From Alphaproteobacteria bacterium (GTDB lineage: Bacteria > Pseudomonadota > Alphaproteobacteria > GCA-2731375): a DNA stretch of 41,941 bases. This document shows, in pieces, positions 24,519 to 33,735 of the stretch. Each line of letters starts with the position of its first letter. Position 1 is the first letter of the stretch. The stretch spans positions 1 through 41,941 of the forward strand of contig JASLMH010000017.1 in the NCBI GenBank assembly GCA_030746635.1. Reading direction: 5' to 3'. A program made the position numbers and the translations under genes. Below the pieces are notes generated by a model. The model was not told where the DNA came from. It did no database searches and worked only from the letters and a program-made list of their open reading frames with translations.

Positions 24519-24941
24519 CTAGTCCCTGATCCAGCCGTCGGCCCAAAGGTTGAGGCTGCGTTCCTCCAGGGGCAGGACGCGGGCGAAAATCTTGCGCGGC
24601 GTATGTTCCAATTCGGCCGACATTTTTGCCTGATGGCCGTGGGGGTCCTTTATCATGAAGAACAGATTGTTGCCCGGCCCCCACCAGAGCTTGGTATGCC
24701 GTTCCGACATATGATCGGCCCAATCGCGGATATCGTTTCAGCAGGTCACCTCGTAGGCATGTTGGGAGCAACGGACTTCCGAGGCGCCGAGTACCACGAA
24801 GTTGGCTATGACGGAATTTTGTCTCCTTCGGTGGCCGCAGACCGAGTCGTTTGGCAAGAGTTCGCCGATTTCCATTTTAATCGGCGGCAAGATCTTGCTG
24901 ATGGCGTCGAGGGATTGCGCACGGGTGGCGTGTGCGAACTT
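24519..24941 (-). pseudogene. Remnant of a VOC-superfamily (extradiol dioxygenase-like) gene
   Basis: On the minus strand, 24737-24519 encodes DWADHMSERHTKLWWGPGNN, then LFFMIKDPHGHQAKMSAELE and LNLWADGWIRD. This matches the C-terminal end of catechol 2,3-dioxygenase-like VOC proteins (W-G-P-G, FFYIKDPDGH, E-hS-A-E-h). A TGA at 24740-24738 interrupts the frame. Before it the same frame reads VLGASEVRCSQHAYEVTC, which fits the preceding strand (HHxAFEV). The expected N-terminal half is not recognisable and no start codon is suitable. The protein is therefore truncated and stopped, so a decayed gene is the best reading. It sits between the cyclase gene and a palindromic repeat, a region poor in intact genes. 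Confidence 0.6.
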
Positions 24942-24945
24942 TGAA

Positions 24946-25218
24946 CCTCGCGAGGGCAGCTCTGGGTCAAATTCTGCCTGTTAACATTTACTAATATAAC
25001 GCCCGCTATCGAGGTAGAGCGGAAGCTGGCGGAAGCTAGGCGTTTCGTTGAAAATCGAAAACGCTCCAGCCGCGTTTCGCACCCGGCAATGACCGCAATC
25101 GGATCGATGGCCCGCATTTCGTCCGGGACACCAAGAGCAGCTTCGCCCGCCGCGGCCGAACCCCTTCAAGCCGACGGCGACCGCCAAATTGCAACAAACT
25201 TGGCTTGTCCCATTCGCC
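24946..25218. other. Non-coding or decayed stretch
   Basis: No ORF here has a plausible start, codon bias or recognisable family. The short frames around 25036-25187 contain only Arg-rich low-information sequence. Composition is mixed and the stretch probably holds decayed gene fragments linked to the neighbouring VOC remnant. Confidence 0.5.
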
Positions 25219-25318
25219 CTTCGAGACGGGCCTGCGGCCCTCCTCAGGACGAGGAAACCCGTGCAATTTCAATAATTTATCTTCGTGCTGAGGCGGGCGC
25301 GGAGCGCCCGTCTCGAAG
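25219..25318. repeat. Palindromic intergenic repeat element
   Basis: Two long inverted arms, 25219-25254 and 25281-25318, both begin or end with CTTCGAGACGGGC and its complement. They are imperfectly complementary over about 36 bp, with a 26-bp AT-rich centre. This resembles the dispersed CTTCGAGACGC-CTCAGGATGAGG palindromes common between genes in alphaproteobacteria. It would form a stable cruciform or RNA hairpin and lies just downstream of the MetE-like gene's stop, so it may also act as a terminator. Confidence 0.75.
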
Positions 25319-25330
25319 CATGTCTATAGG

Positions 25331-26419
25331 TCAATCTTTCCGCAATTCGGCATCAGGCCAAACCCGCCTGGCGGTCTCGCAGACCAGTTTGAGCTTCCGT
25401 ATCTGATCCTGCAGGGAAAGCTTGTTGCCGACGATGGAGGTGGCGAAGCCGCATTGCGGGCTCAGGGCCAGGCGCTCCAGGTCCACGAAACGGCTGGCCT
25501 GGTGAATGCCGTCGACGAGGTCTTCTGGCGCCTCCAGGGCCGGGCGCTTGGTCGTGATCAGCCCCAGGACGACCATCTTGTCGTCGGGCACGAAGCGCAA
25601 CGGCTCGAACGAGCCCGAGCGTTCGTCGTCGTATTCGAGCAGCAGCCGCTGCGCCGCGATGCGTTCGAAAATCGGCCTGGCAATCAGCTCATAGCCGCCT
25701 TCGACCAGCCATCGGCTGCCCTGGTTGCCGCGACACAGATGAAAGCCGAAGGTGACGTCCGGCAGGCCGCGCATCAGGGCGTTGTCGAGTTCGATGCCCC
25801 GATCCAGCCATTGATCAAGCGTCCAGCCCTGGGATTCGTAGAACCGCCGGGTCTCCGGATCCAGCAGCAGGGGATAGTGCGGCGCGTCGATCTGGATGTA
25901 GCTGGCGCCAAGCCGGGCCAGTTCCTCGACCTCGTCGCGCAGGATGCCGACGACATCGGCCAGGAAACCCTCGACCGTCGGATAGGCCGCCACGGAGCGC
26001 TCGGGCGACCAGAAATTCACGAACAAACTGGGGCTGGGCAGGGTCACCTTGGCGATGCGCGTGGTGCGGGCGCGCAGGTAGACGAACTCCTCCGCCGACA
26101 GGTGCCGCCGGCGGGCCAGTTTTTCGACCACGCCGAGATTGGCGGGTCGCTCGCCATTTCTGTTCCCGATCTCGTCATCGCCCCGCCATTGGCCCCAGAG
26201 AAACGCATCGATGTCCCACTCGCCGAAGCCGGTGACCGCCTGGGTCAGCTGGCTCTGGAACGACAGCCGGCGCATCTCGCCGTCGGTGACGACGGCGCGA
26301 TCCTCGACGGCCTTGAATTCGCGGTCGCCGATCTCGCCGGCGGACCGAGCCTCCCGCGCCGCGAGCAACTCGGGCGGCCGTAGCAGGCTGCCGACAACAT
26401 CGGTGTGGGCCGAGATCAC
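25331..26419 (-). CDS. MetE-like (cobalamin-independent methionine synthase II family) protein with internal deletion
   Basis: The product has about 362 residues from GTG 26419, resembling the YxjG/YxjH-type MetE C-terminal family. The zinc and homocysteine-site residues are present: FHLCRGN (H-x-C), LLLEYDDERSG (Glu) and LSPQCGF (second Cys). The start HTDVVGSLLRPPELLAAREA and TDGEMRRLSF are typical. However, between KAVEDRA and VVTDGE about 14 residues normal for the family (a helix with a K/R-Q-E-x-x-G-L core) are missing in frame. The deletion point is flanked by two GCCGTCG copies. The protein may still fold or may be impaired. It lies 55 bp downstream of metA on the same strand, so the pair is a methionine operon. 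The frame is open upstream of 26419 but only as noise within metA. Confidence 0.82.
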   Translation of the reverse strand: MISAHTDVVGSLLRPPELLAAREARSAGEIGDREFKAVEDRAVVTDGEMRRLSFQSQLTQAVTGFGEWDIDAFLWGQWRGDDEIGNRNGERPANLGVVEKLARRRHLSAEEFVYLRARTTRIAKVTLPSPSLFVNFWSPERSVAAYPTVEGFLADVVGILRDEVEELARLGASYIQIDAPHYPLLLDPETRRFYESQGWTLDQWLDRGIELDNALMRGLPDVTFGFHLCRGNQGSRWLVEGGYELIARPIFERIAAQRLLLEYDDERSGSFEPLRFVPDDKMVVLGLITTKRPALEAPEDLVDGIHQASRFVDLERLALSPQCGFATSIVGNKLSLQDQIRKLKLVCETARRVWPDAELRKD

Positions 26420-26474
26420 GCGGTGCCCGCGGTCTTGCCGCCCACGGTCGCGTCCGCCGGAATTGCCATGGGTA

Positions 26475-27419
26475 TCAGCCGCTTTGGCGCGGTGGCGGTC
26501 GCGGCACCGGAATGTCCGCCAGCTCGAAGGACGTGGATTGGTAGAGGTCGTTGATCCAATTGCCGAAAAGCACGTTGGCATGGGCCCGCCAACGATTGAT
26601 GGGCGCCCGGCTGGGATCGTCGTCGGGGAAGTAATAGGCCGGCAGCCCGATCTCCATGCCGGCGGCGACATCGCGGTGATATTCGTCCGCCAGCGTAGCG
26701 GTGTCGTATTCCAGGTGATTGAACATGTAGATCTGGCGCCGCGCTTCATCACGGATCAGACACAGACCGGTTTCGTCCGATTCAAGCAGCACCGACAGCC
26801 CCGCTACATCGGGCAGATCACCGCGCCGCACTTCCGTATGCCGGCTGACCGGAACCGGGGTTTCGTCGTTGAAACCGCGCAACAGGCCGTCCCGTCCGCC
26901 CCGGACATGGTGCGGAAAGACGCCGAACAACTTTTCCGGCAGCTCGTACTTCGGCACGCCATGGAAATGCTGCAGTGCCGCCTGGCCGGCCCAGCAAATG
27001 TTGAAGGTTTCCTGGACGTGGCTCTGCGACCAGTCGAAGATCCGCGTCAACTCCCGCCAATAGGCGACGTCCTGAAACGGCAGCGTCTCGACCGGGGCGC
27101 CGGTGATGATCAGGCCGTCGAACTTGCGTTCGCGCACGTCTTCCCAGGGGCGGTAGAAGGCCAGCATGTGTTCGGCGGAGGTATTCCTGGGCGCGTAGCT
27201 CGACGTGGTCACCAGGGTCAGTTGGATCTGCAACGGCGTCGCGCCGAGCAGCCGGGCGATCTGGGTCTCGGTCTTGATCTTCTCGGGCATCAGGTTGAGG
27301 AGCGCGATCTCGAGCGGCCGCACGTCCTGGCGCACCGCCGCCTCTTCGGTGATCAGCCGGACGCCTTCGGTCTCAAGCGTCGCCTGCGCCGGCAGATTGT
27401 CCGGAACCTTGATCGGCAT
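26475..27419 (-). CDS. metA: Homoserine O-acyltransferase, MetA type (predicted acetyl-CoA specific)
   Basis: This encodes 314 residues from ATG 27419 (MPIKVPDNLP). It activates the homoserine hydroxyl for methionine synthesis. The catalytic Cys is C142 in NICWAGQAAL, and the His-x-Glu pair is in FNHLEYDT. Residue 111, just after TGAPV, is Glu. In this family Glu111 selects acetyl-CoA and Gly111 succinyl-CoA, so O-acetylhomoserine is the predicted product despite the succinyltransferase fold name. GGGGAT lies 8 bp upstream of the start. The 219-bp divergent spacer to the histidine kinase (27420-27638) shows no SAM-II riboswitch core. It contains only an AACAATTTGTT palindrome near 27579-27589 as a possible operator. 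The MetE-like gene follows. Confidence 0.95.
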   Translation of the reverse strand: MPIKVPDNLPAQATLETEGVRLITEEAAVRQDVRPLEIALLNLMPEKIKTETQIARLLGATPLQIQLTLVTTSSYAPRNTSAEHMLAFYRPWEDVRERKFDGLIITGAPVETLPFQDVAYWRELTRIFDWSQSHVQETFNICWAGQAALQHFHGVPKYELPEKLFGVFPHHVRGGRDGLLRGFNDETPVPVSRHTEVRRGDLPDVAGLSVLLESDETGLCLIRDEARRQIYMFNHLEYDTATLADEYHRDVAAGMEIGLPAYYFPDDDPSRAPINRWRAHANVLFGNWINDLYQSTSFELADIPVPRPPPRQSG

Positions 27420-27638
27420 GGGCAGGTATCCCCCAACAGCCACACGTGCGGACGGCCGACCGGCTGCATAACACATTGCCCGCGGACGACAAACCGGCAC
27501 TCAACCCATTGTCATGGCGCAAGGGCAGCGCGGCGACATGGCCGCGCCCGAGGCAACCGCCGGCGGACCGCCCATCGCAACAATTTGTTAGGGAATTCGG
27601 GAGTTATATAGATACCTCAAAGGTCTTAGTGCTTCGGC

Positions 27639-28952
27639 ATGCCGGGTGGAGAGGGAATCTTGGGCAGCGCGACCGGCGCCGGTAGTTGGAATACGGCTCA
27701 CCATAGAGGTGAAATGGGTGTCCTGGAGGCGATCGCCGCCGGGCAGCCGCTGAACCGGGTGCTGGATCTGTTGATCCAGACCGCCGAAGTCCATTGTCCC
27801 GGCATGATCGGCAGTATCCTGTCGCTGGACGGCGGCCGGCTGAGGACCGGCATCCCCAACCGTTTGCCCACCGCCTATAACGAGGCCATCGACGATCTGG
27901 AGATCGGCGAGGGCGCCGGTTCCTGCGGCACCGCCGCCCATCGTGGCGAGATCGTGGTGGTCGAACAAATCTCCAGCCATCCGTTCTGGACGCCGTTCGC
28001 CGTCCTGGCCGCCGAAGCCGGGGTCGAGGCCTGCTGGTCGCAGCCGATCAAGGCTTCGACCGGACAGGTACTGGGAACCTTCGCCCTGTACTATCGCGAA
28101 CCCCGCGCGCCGACCGAGGACGAATTGAGCTGCATTGCCCGCGCCGCGCATCTGGCGGCGATCGCCATGACCAAGGACCGGGCCGAACGGGACCTGATCA
28201 GATCGAAGGAAAGCGCCGAGGCGGCAAGCCAGGCGAAATCGGTGTTTCTGGCCCAAATGAGTCACGAGCTTCGGACGCCGTTGAACGCCATCATCGGCTT
28301 TTCCGACATGATGCGGACCCAGGTGCTGGGGCCCCTGCCCGACCGCTACCGGGAATATGCCGGGCATGTCGGCGACAGCGGCGAGCACTTGCTGAAAATC
28401 ATCAATGACATGCTCGACCTGGCCAAGGTGGAGGCCGGTGAAATCCGCCTGTACGAGGAAGTGTTCAACGTCGGCGCCATGATCGCCGAGACGGTGGCGC
28501 TGGCCGGCCCGGCATCATCCGAGGTCAAGGCCACCCTGATCGCGGACATCGCACCCGACCTGCCACCGTTTTACGGCGATGAACTGCGGATCAAGCAGGT
28601 GCTGTTCAACCTGCTGTCCAACGCCATCAAGTTCACCGATCACGGCAGCATCACCGTCACCGCCAACTGCATCGACGGCTGCCTGACGATCCTGGTCGCG
28701 GATACCGGCATCGGCATGGCGGCCGAAGACATCGACGTCGCCCTGTCTTTCTTCGGTCAGGTCGACAGTCAACTGCTGACCAAGCGCCACGAAGGCACGG
28801 GCCTGGGCCTGCCCCTATCGAAGGAATTGCTCGACCTGCACGACGCCAAGCTTGATATCGACAGCGAAAAGGGCCGGGGCACCCGGATATCGATCCGCTT
28901 CCCCGCGGAACGCACCTTCTCGCAGACGACGGAGCAGGCGCAGGCAGTCTAG
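27639..28952 (+). CDS. Sensor histidine kinase with GAF domain, soluble
   Basis: The product has 437 residues. A GAF domain (about 28-175) is followed by a short linker and coiled coil (about 180-200). The DHp domain follows with phospho-acceptor His H209 in FLAQMSHELRTPLNAIIGFS, then a HATPase domain with N-box (KQVLFNLLSNAIKF), G1 (VADTGIGM) and G2 (GTGLGLPLSKELL). No membrane segment or signal peptide is present, so it senses a cytosolic signal through the GAF pocket. No response regulator is adjacent, making it an orphan. ATG 27639 gives the full frame; ATG 27714 (MGVLEAIAAG), preceded by AGAGGTGAA, is a credible alternative that keeps the GAF domain. Confidence 0.93.
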   Translation: MPGGEGILGSATGAGSWNTAHHRGEMGVLEAIAAGQPLNRVLDLLIQTAEVHCPGMIGSILSLDGGRLRTGIPNRLPTAYNEAIDDLEIGEGAGSCGTAAHRGEIVVVEQISSHPFWTPFAVLAAEAGVEACWSQPIKASTGQVLGTFALYYREPRAPTEDELSCIARAAHLAAIAMTKDRAERDLIRSKESAEAASQAKSVFLAQMSHELRTPLNAIIGFSDMMRTQVLGPLPDRYREYAGHVGDSGEHLLKIINDMLDLAKVEAGEIRLYEEVFNVGAMIAETVALAGPASSEVKATLIADIAPDLPPFYGDELRIKQVLFNLLSNAIKFTDHGSITVTANCIDGCLTILVADTGIGMAAEDIDVALSFFGQVDSQLLTKRHEGTGLGLPLSKELLDLHDAKLDIDSEKGRGTRISIRFPAERTFSQTTEQAQAV

Positions 28953-28974
28953 CTTGGCCTGGCCGGCGGCCCGG

Positions 28975-30594
<1,620 letters not shown>

Positions 30595-30678
30595 GGTCAT
30601 TCCTCGATAGCGCGAAACGGCAAAGATCGCCGCCCGCGCTGGCGCGGACGGTGCGGATATGTGACAAGGCGAGGATCC

Positions 30679-30692
30679 ATTTGCAAGCAAAT
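30679..30692. promoter_or_regulatory. Palindromic operator candidate ATTTGCAAGCAAAT
   Basis: A 14-bp inverted repeat (ATTTGC-AA-GCAAAT) stands out in the GC-rich divergent spacer, 85 bp from the aceB start. It resembles the TTTGCAA-type sites bound by RamB/ScfR-class regulators of acetate and glyoxylate-shunt genes. Assignment to a specific regulator is inference. Confidence 0.4.
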
Positions 30693-30790
30693 CTTCCCCT
30701 TGCCGGCGGCCGGTGGAACAATGCGGCCAACGATCGTGACCCTCGAGCACGAGGTAGCAAAGGCGACCGCCAGAAAATGGAGCACGCGTC

Positions 30791-31378
30791 ATGAGCCAAC
30801 AGGTTGAATTTCTGTTCGATTTCGGCAGCCCGATGTCCTATCTGGCCTATTGCCGGCTGCCGGGCCTGGCCGAACGCACCGGTGCTGGGATCATCTGGAC
30901 GCCGATGCTGCTGGGCGGCGTCTTCAAGGCCACCGGCAACCGCAGCCCGGGCGAGGTGCCGGCCAAGGGCGCCTATATGCAGCTGGAAATCGCCCGCGCC
31001 TGCCGGCGCCACGACATCGCCTTCAACCGCAATCCGCATTTCCCCGTCAACACCCTGCAGATCATGCGCGGCGCCGTCGCCTACCAGATGCAGGGCGACT
31101 TCACCGGCTACGTCAAATGCATGTTCGAGAGCATGTGGCTGAGCCCGCGGAACCTGAACGAACCGGACGAGCTGGCCGCGGCGCTGCAAGGTGGCGGCTT
31201 CGACCCGAACGATTTTCTCGAGCGGATCGGCCGCCAGGAGGTCAAGGACAGGTTGATCGCCAATACCGAGGGGGCGGTGGCACGCGGCGTGTTCGGCGCC
31301 CCCACCTTCTTCGTCGACGGCGAGATGTTCTTCGGCCAGGACCGGCTGCCGGAGGTCGAGGAAGAGCTCGCCGCCTAG
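30791..31378 (+). CDS. 2-hydroxychromene-2-carboxylate isomerase-like (DsbA-fold, kappa GST)
   Basis: The product has 195 residues of the DsbA/kappa-GST family. The active-site Ser lies in FLFDFGSPMSYLAYCRL, replacing the CxxC of DsbA, and glutathione-contacting ARGVFGAPTFFVDGEMFFGQ is near the C-terminus. NRNPHFPVNTLQIMRGAVA is also typical. HCCA isomerase works in naphthalene degradation with glutathione, but most homologues have unknown roles and no naphthalene genes accompany it. No signal peptide is seen, so it is cytosolic. A GGAG sequence lies 8 bp before ATG 30791. It heads the run of plus-strand genes to 34724. Confidence 0.9.
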   Translation: MSQQVEFLFDFGSPMSYLAYCRLPGLAERTGAGIIWTPMLLGGVFKATGNRSPGEVPAKGAYMQLEIARACRRHDIAFNRNPHFPVNTLQIMRGAVAYQMQGDFTGYVKCMFESMWLSPRNLNEPDELAAALQGGGFDPNDFLERIGRQEVKDRLIANTEGAVARGVFGAPTFFVDGEMFFGQDRLPEVEEELAA

Positions 31379-31394
31379 GCCAAGAGGGCCCCAA

Positions 31395-31604
31395 TTGCCG
31401 GTGCGTTTGGACGAAGGGGAACGAGCCGCGTTGGTGGACGAGATGGCGCCGGCCCGCGCCCTGGCCATGCGGGTGGTGGTGGCCGGGGAAATGGGCTATG
31501 CCGCCATAGCGGTGTTGCGCGCGCCCGTTGCCGATCTGGCCACCGGCATGCGAGCATCCATCGCCGCCGACGGCACCATCGATCTTGGGGATCCCGCCAC
31601 ATGA
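31395..31604 (+). CDS. Small hypothetical protein upstream of DcyD-like gene
   Basis: This is a 69-residue frame from TTG 31395 (or a GTG at 31401) that ends by overlapping the next start in ATGA (31601-31604). The sequence (VRLDEGERAALVDEMAPARA, then a short hydrophobic AMRVVVAGEMGYAAIAVLRA) has the GC-rich codon pattern of neighbours. No family is recognised and there is no catalytic or membrane-spanning motif. The 4-bp overlap, the same as between the following genes, supports translation; the weak start codon argues against. It could be a genuine small subunit or a chance frame. Confidence 0.45.
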   Translation: MPVRLDEGERAALVDEMAPARALAMRVVVAGEMGYAAIAVLRAPVADLATGMRASIAADGTIDLGDPAT

Positions 31605-32638
31605 GCCAAGTCCTGGGAAAACTGGACGACTATCCGCGCGCCAGCCTGGTCTCGGGGCCGACGCCGATCGAACCGGCGCCGCGGTTGAGCGGCGAACTGG
31701 GCCTGGAGGTGCTGATCAAGCGGGATGACCTGACCGGCCTGGCCTTCGGCGGCAACAAGAACCGGCAGTTGGAGTTCTATTTCGGTGCCGCCCGGGAGGC
31801 CGGCGCCGACACCGTGCTGATCACCGGCGCCGTGCAATCGAACTACGCCCGCACCGCCGCCGCCGCCGCCGCCCGCCACGGCCTGGCCATGCACATCCAG
31901 CTGGAGGAGCGGGTGCCGCACGTGGACGACACCTACCGGCTGTCCGGCAACGTGCTGCTGGATGACCTCCTGGGTGCCGTGCGTCACAGCTACCCCGATG
32001 GCGAGGACGAGGCCGGCGCGGATGCCGCCATCCGGCAAATCGCCGACGATCTGCGGGCCCGGGGCAAGCGCCCTTATGTCATTCCCCTGGGGCCGGACAA
32101 CCCGCCCCTGGGCGCCCTGGGCTATGTCGTCGCGGCCCGGGAAATCGTCGCCCAGCTCGACGCCGCCGATACCAAAGTCGATGCCGTGGTCGCCGCCTCG
32201 GGCAGCGGCTTCACCCATGCCGGGCTGCTGGTGGGCCTGCGGGCGCTTGGCAGCCAGGTGCCCCTCTACGGCATCTGCGTGCGCCGGGACGCGGCCAGGC
32301 AACGGCCGCGCATCGCCGACAAATGCCGGGCCCTGGCACCGATGCTCGGGATCGTCGATCCGGTGACCGACGCCGACATCCTGCTGGACGACGACTGCCT
32401 GGCCCCCGGCTACGGCCGGATCAACGACGCCACCATGGCGGCCATGCTGCTGACCGCCCGCAGCGAGGGCCTGTTCCTGGACCCGCCCTATACCGGCAAG
32501 ACCATGGCCGGATTGATCCACCTGGCCCGGGCCGGCGACCTGGCCGCCGGTTCCCGGGTGCTGTTCATCCATACGGGGGGCACCCCGGCGCTGTTCGCCT
32601 ATGCCCCGGAACTGCGCGAGCGGATGTCGACGGCATGA
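31601..32638 (+). CDS. D-cysteine desulfhydrase / ACC deaminase-family PLP enzyme
   Basis: The product has 345 residues of fold-type II. The PLP Lys is K53 in LAFGGNKNRQLEF, and the substrate loop is TGAVQSNYARTAAAAAARHG, with the family's Gln-Ser-Asn. The phosphate-binding AASGSGFTHAGLL and the catalytic-Tyr region DPPYTGKTMAGL are also seen. The group contains D-cysteine desulfhydrase, ACC deaminase and L-cysteate sulfo-lyase, and the reaction cannot be separated by eye. All release ammonia plus a keto acid from a small amino acid. The start overlaps the upstream small ORF by 4 bp, and its stop overlaps the opine-dehydrogenase-type gene by 4 bp, so this is a tightly coupled operon. Confidence 0.88.
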   Translation: MSQVLGKLDDYPRASLVSGPTPIEPAPRLSGELGLEVLIKRDDLTGLAFGGNKNRQLEFYFGAAREAGADTVLITGAVQSNYARTAAAAAARHGLAMHIQLEERVPHVDDTYRLSGNVLLDDLLGAVRHSYPDGEDEAGADAAIRQIADDLRARGKRPYVIPLGPDNPPLGALGYVVAAREIVAQLDAADTKVDAVVAASGSGFTHAGLLVGLRALGSQVPLYGICVRRDAARQRPRIADKCRALAPMLGIVDPVTDADILLDDDCLAPGYGRINDATMAAMLLTARSEGLFLDPPYTGKTMAGLIHLARAGDLAAGSRVLFIHTGGTPALFAYAPELRERMSTA

Positions 32639-33735
32639 AGATCGCGGTGGTCGGCGGCGGCCACGGCTGCCACGCGGCGGCGGCCGACCTGGCCGAACAG
32701 GGCCACGAGATCCGCCTGTGGCGGCGCGACGGGGCGGCCCTGGCACCGATCGCGGAGGCCGGCGCGATCCGCCTGGTCGACGCCGACGGCGAGCGGGCGG
32801 TGCCCCTGCACCTGGTCACCGACGACGTGGCCGAGGCTCTGGCCGGCGCCGAACTGGTGCTCTCCCCGCTGCCGGCCACGGCCCAGGAGGGGCTGGCCGA
32901 AACCCTGGCGCCGTATCTGGTCGACGGCCAGGTGGTGTTCATCCCGCCCGGCACCCTGGGTTCGGTGGTGATGGCGCGGATCATCCGGCGGCACGGCAAC
33001 CGGGCGGAGATCGCCTTCGCCGAGAGCGGCACCCTGCCCTACCTGGCCCGCCTGCGTGGGCCGGACATGGTGGCGATCAGCGGCCGCGCCACCCGTTTGC
33101 CCACCGGCGTCTATCCGGCCCGCCTGGCGAAACCCACTTTCGCGGTGCTGCGCGGCGCCTATCCGGCCATCGAGCCGGTCGGCGACGCCCTGAATGGGGC
33201 CCTGATGAACGCCGGGCCGATCATCCACCCGCCGCTGATCCTGATGAACGCCGGGCCGTTGCAGCATTTCGAGGCCTGGGACATCCACAACGAGGGCACC
33301 CAGCCCTCCATCCGCGCCGTCACCGACGCCCTGGACGACGAGCGCATCGCGGTGCGCCAAGCCCTGGGTTACCCGGGGCCGCATTTCCCCCTGGCCGACC
33401 ATTATGACGACGACCGGGAGGAATGGATGTACGGCAACGCCGCCCATGAACGGCTGACCGATTCCGGCGACTGGCGGGAGCGGATCGACCTGCGGGACCA
33501 TCGCTATATGCGCGAGGATGTCGCCCTGGGCCTGGCGCTGCTGGTCTCCATCGCCGACTGGGCCGGCATTCCCTGCCCCATCGCCAAGGGCCTCCTCGCC
33601 ATGGGTTCGGCCGTCTGCGGCGAGGATTTCCGGGCCGGCCCCCGCACCCTGGAGGCCATGGGCCTGGCCGGGCTGAGCCGCGATGGCATGCGCGCCGGCC
33701 TGCGCGACGGCTTCGACGACGGGATCGACACATGA
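32635..33735 (+). CDS. NAD(P)-dependent opine dehydrogenase family (octopine/nopaline type)
   Basis: The product has 366 residues. An N-terminal Rossmann fold (KIAVVGGGHGCHAAAADLAE) has the G-x-G-x-x motif. A C-terminal helical domain follows with conserved MNAGPIIHPPLILMNAGPL and HYDDDREEW segments, characteristic of octopine/nopaline dehydrogenases. The conserved His in the NAGPIIHPP strand is the likely catalytic base. Such enzymes reductively join, or oxidatively split, an amino acid and a keto acid. The 4-bp overlaps with the PLP lyase before and the HCDH-like gene after suggest one pathway, perhaps catabolism of an imino-diacid or opine-like compound (inference). Confidence 0.87.
   Translation: MKIAVVGGGHGCHAAAADLAEQGHEIRLWRRDGAALAPIAEAGAIRLVDADGERAVPLHLVTDDVAEALAGAELVLSPLPATAQEGLAETLAPYLVDGQVVFIPPGTLGSVVMARIIRRHGNRAEIAFAESGTLPYLARLRGPDMVAISGRATRLPTGVYPARLAKPTFAVLRGAYPAIEPVGDALNGALMNAGPIIHPPLILMNAGPLQHFEAWDIHNEGTQPSIRAVTDALDDERIAVRQALGYPGPHFPLADHYDDDREEWMYGNAAHERLTDSGDWRERIDLRDHRYMREDVALGLALLVSIADWAGIPCPIAKGLLAMGSAVCGEDFRAGPRTLEAMGLAGLSRDGMRAGLRDGFDDGIDT

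Noticed and set aside
24474-24944. 156-residue plus-strand frame overlapping the VOC remnant
   Set aside because: It is antisense to recognisable VOC sequence, has no family match by eye and no ribosome-binding site.
27420-27638. SAM-II or SAH riboswitch upstream of metA
   Set aside because: The conserved pseudoknot cores of these riboswitches are not present on the minus strand; only a short AT palindrome is seen.
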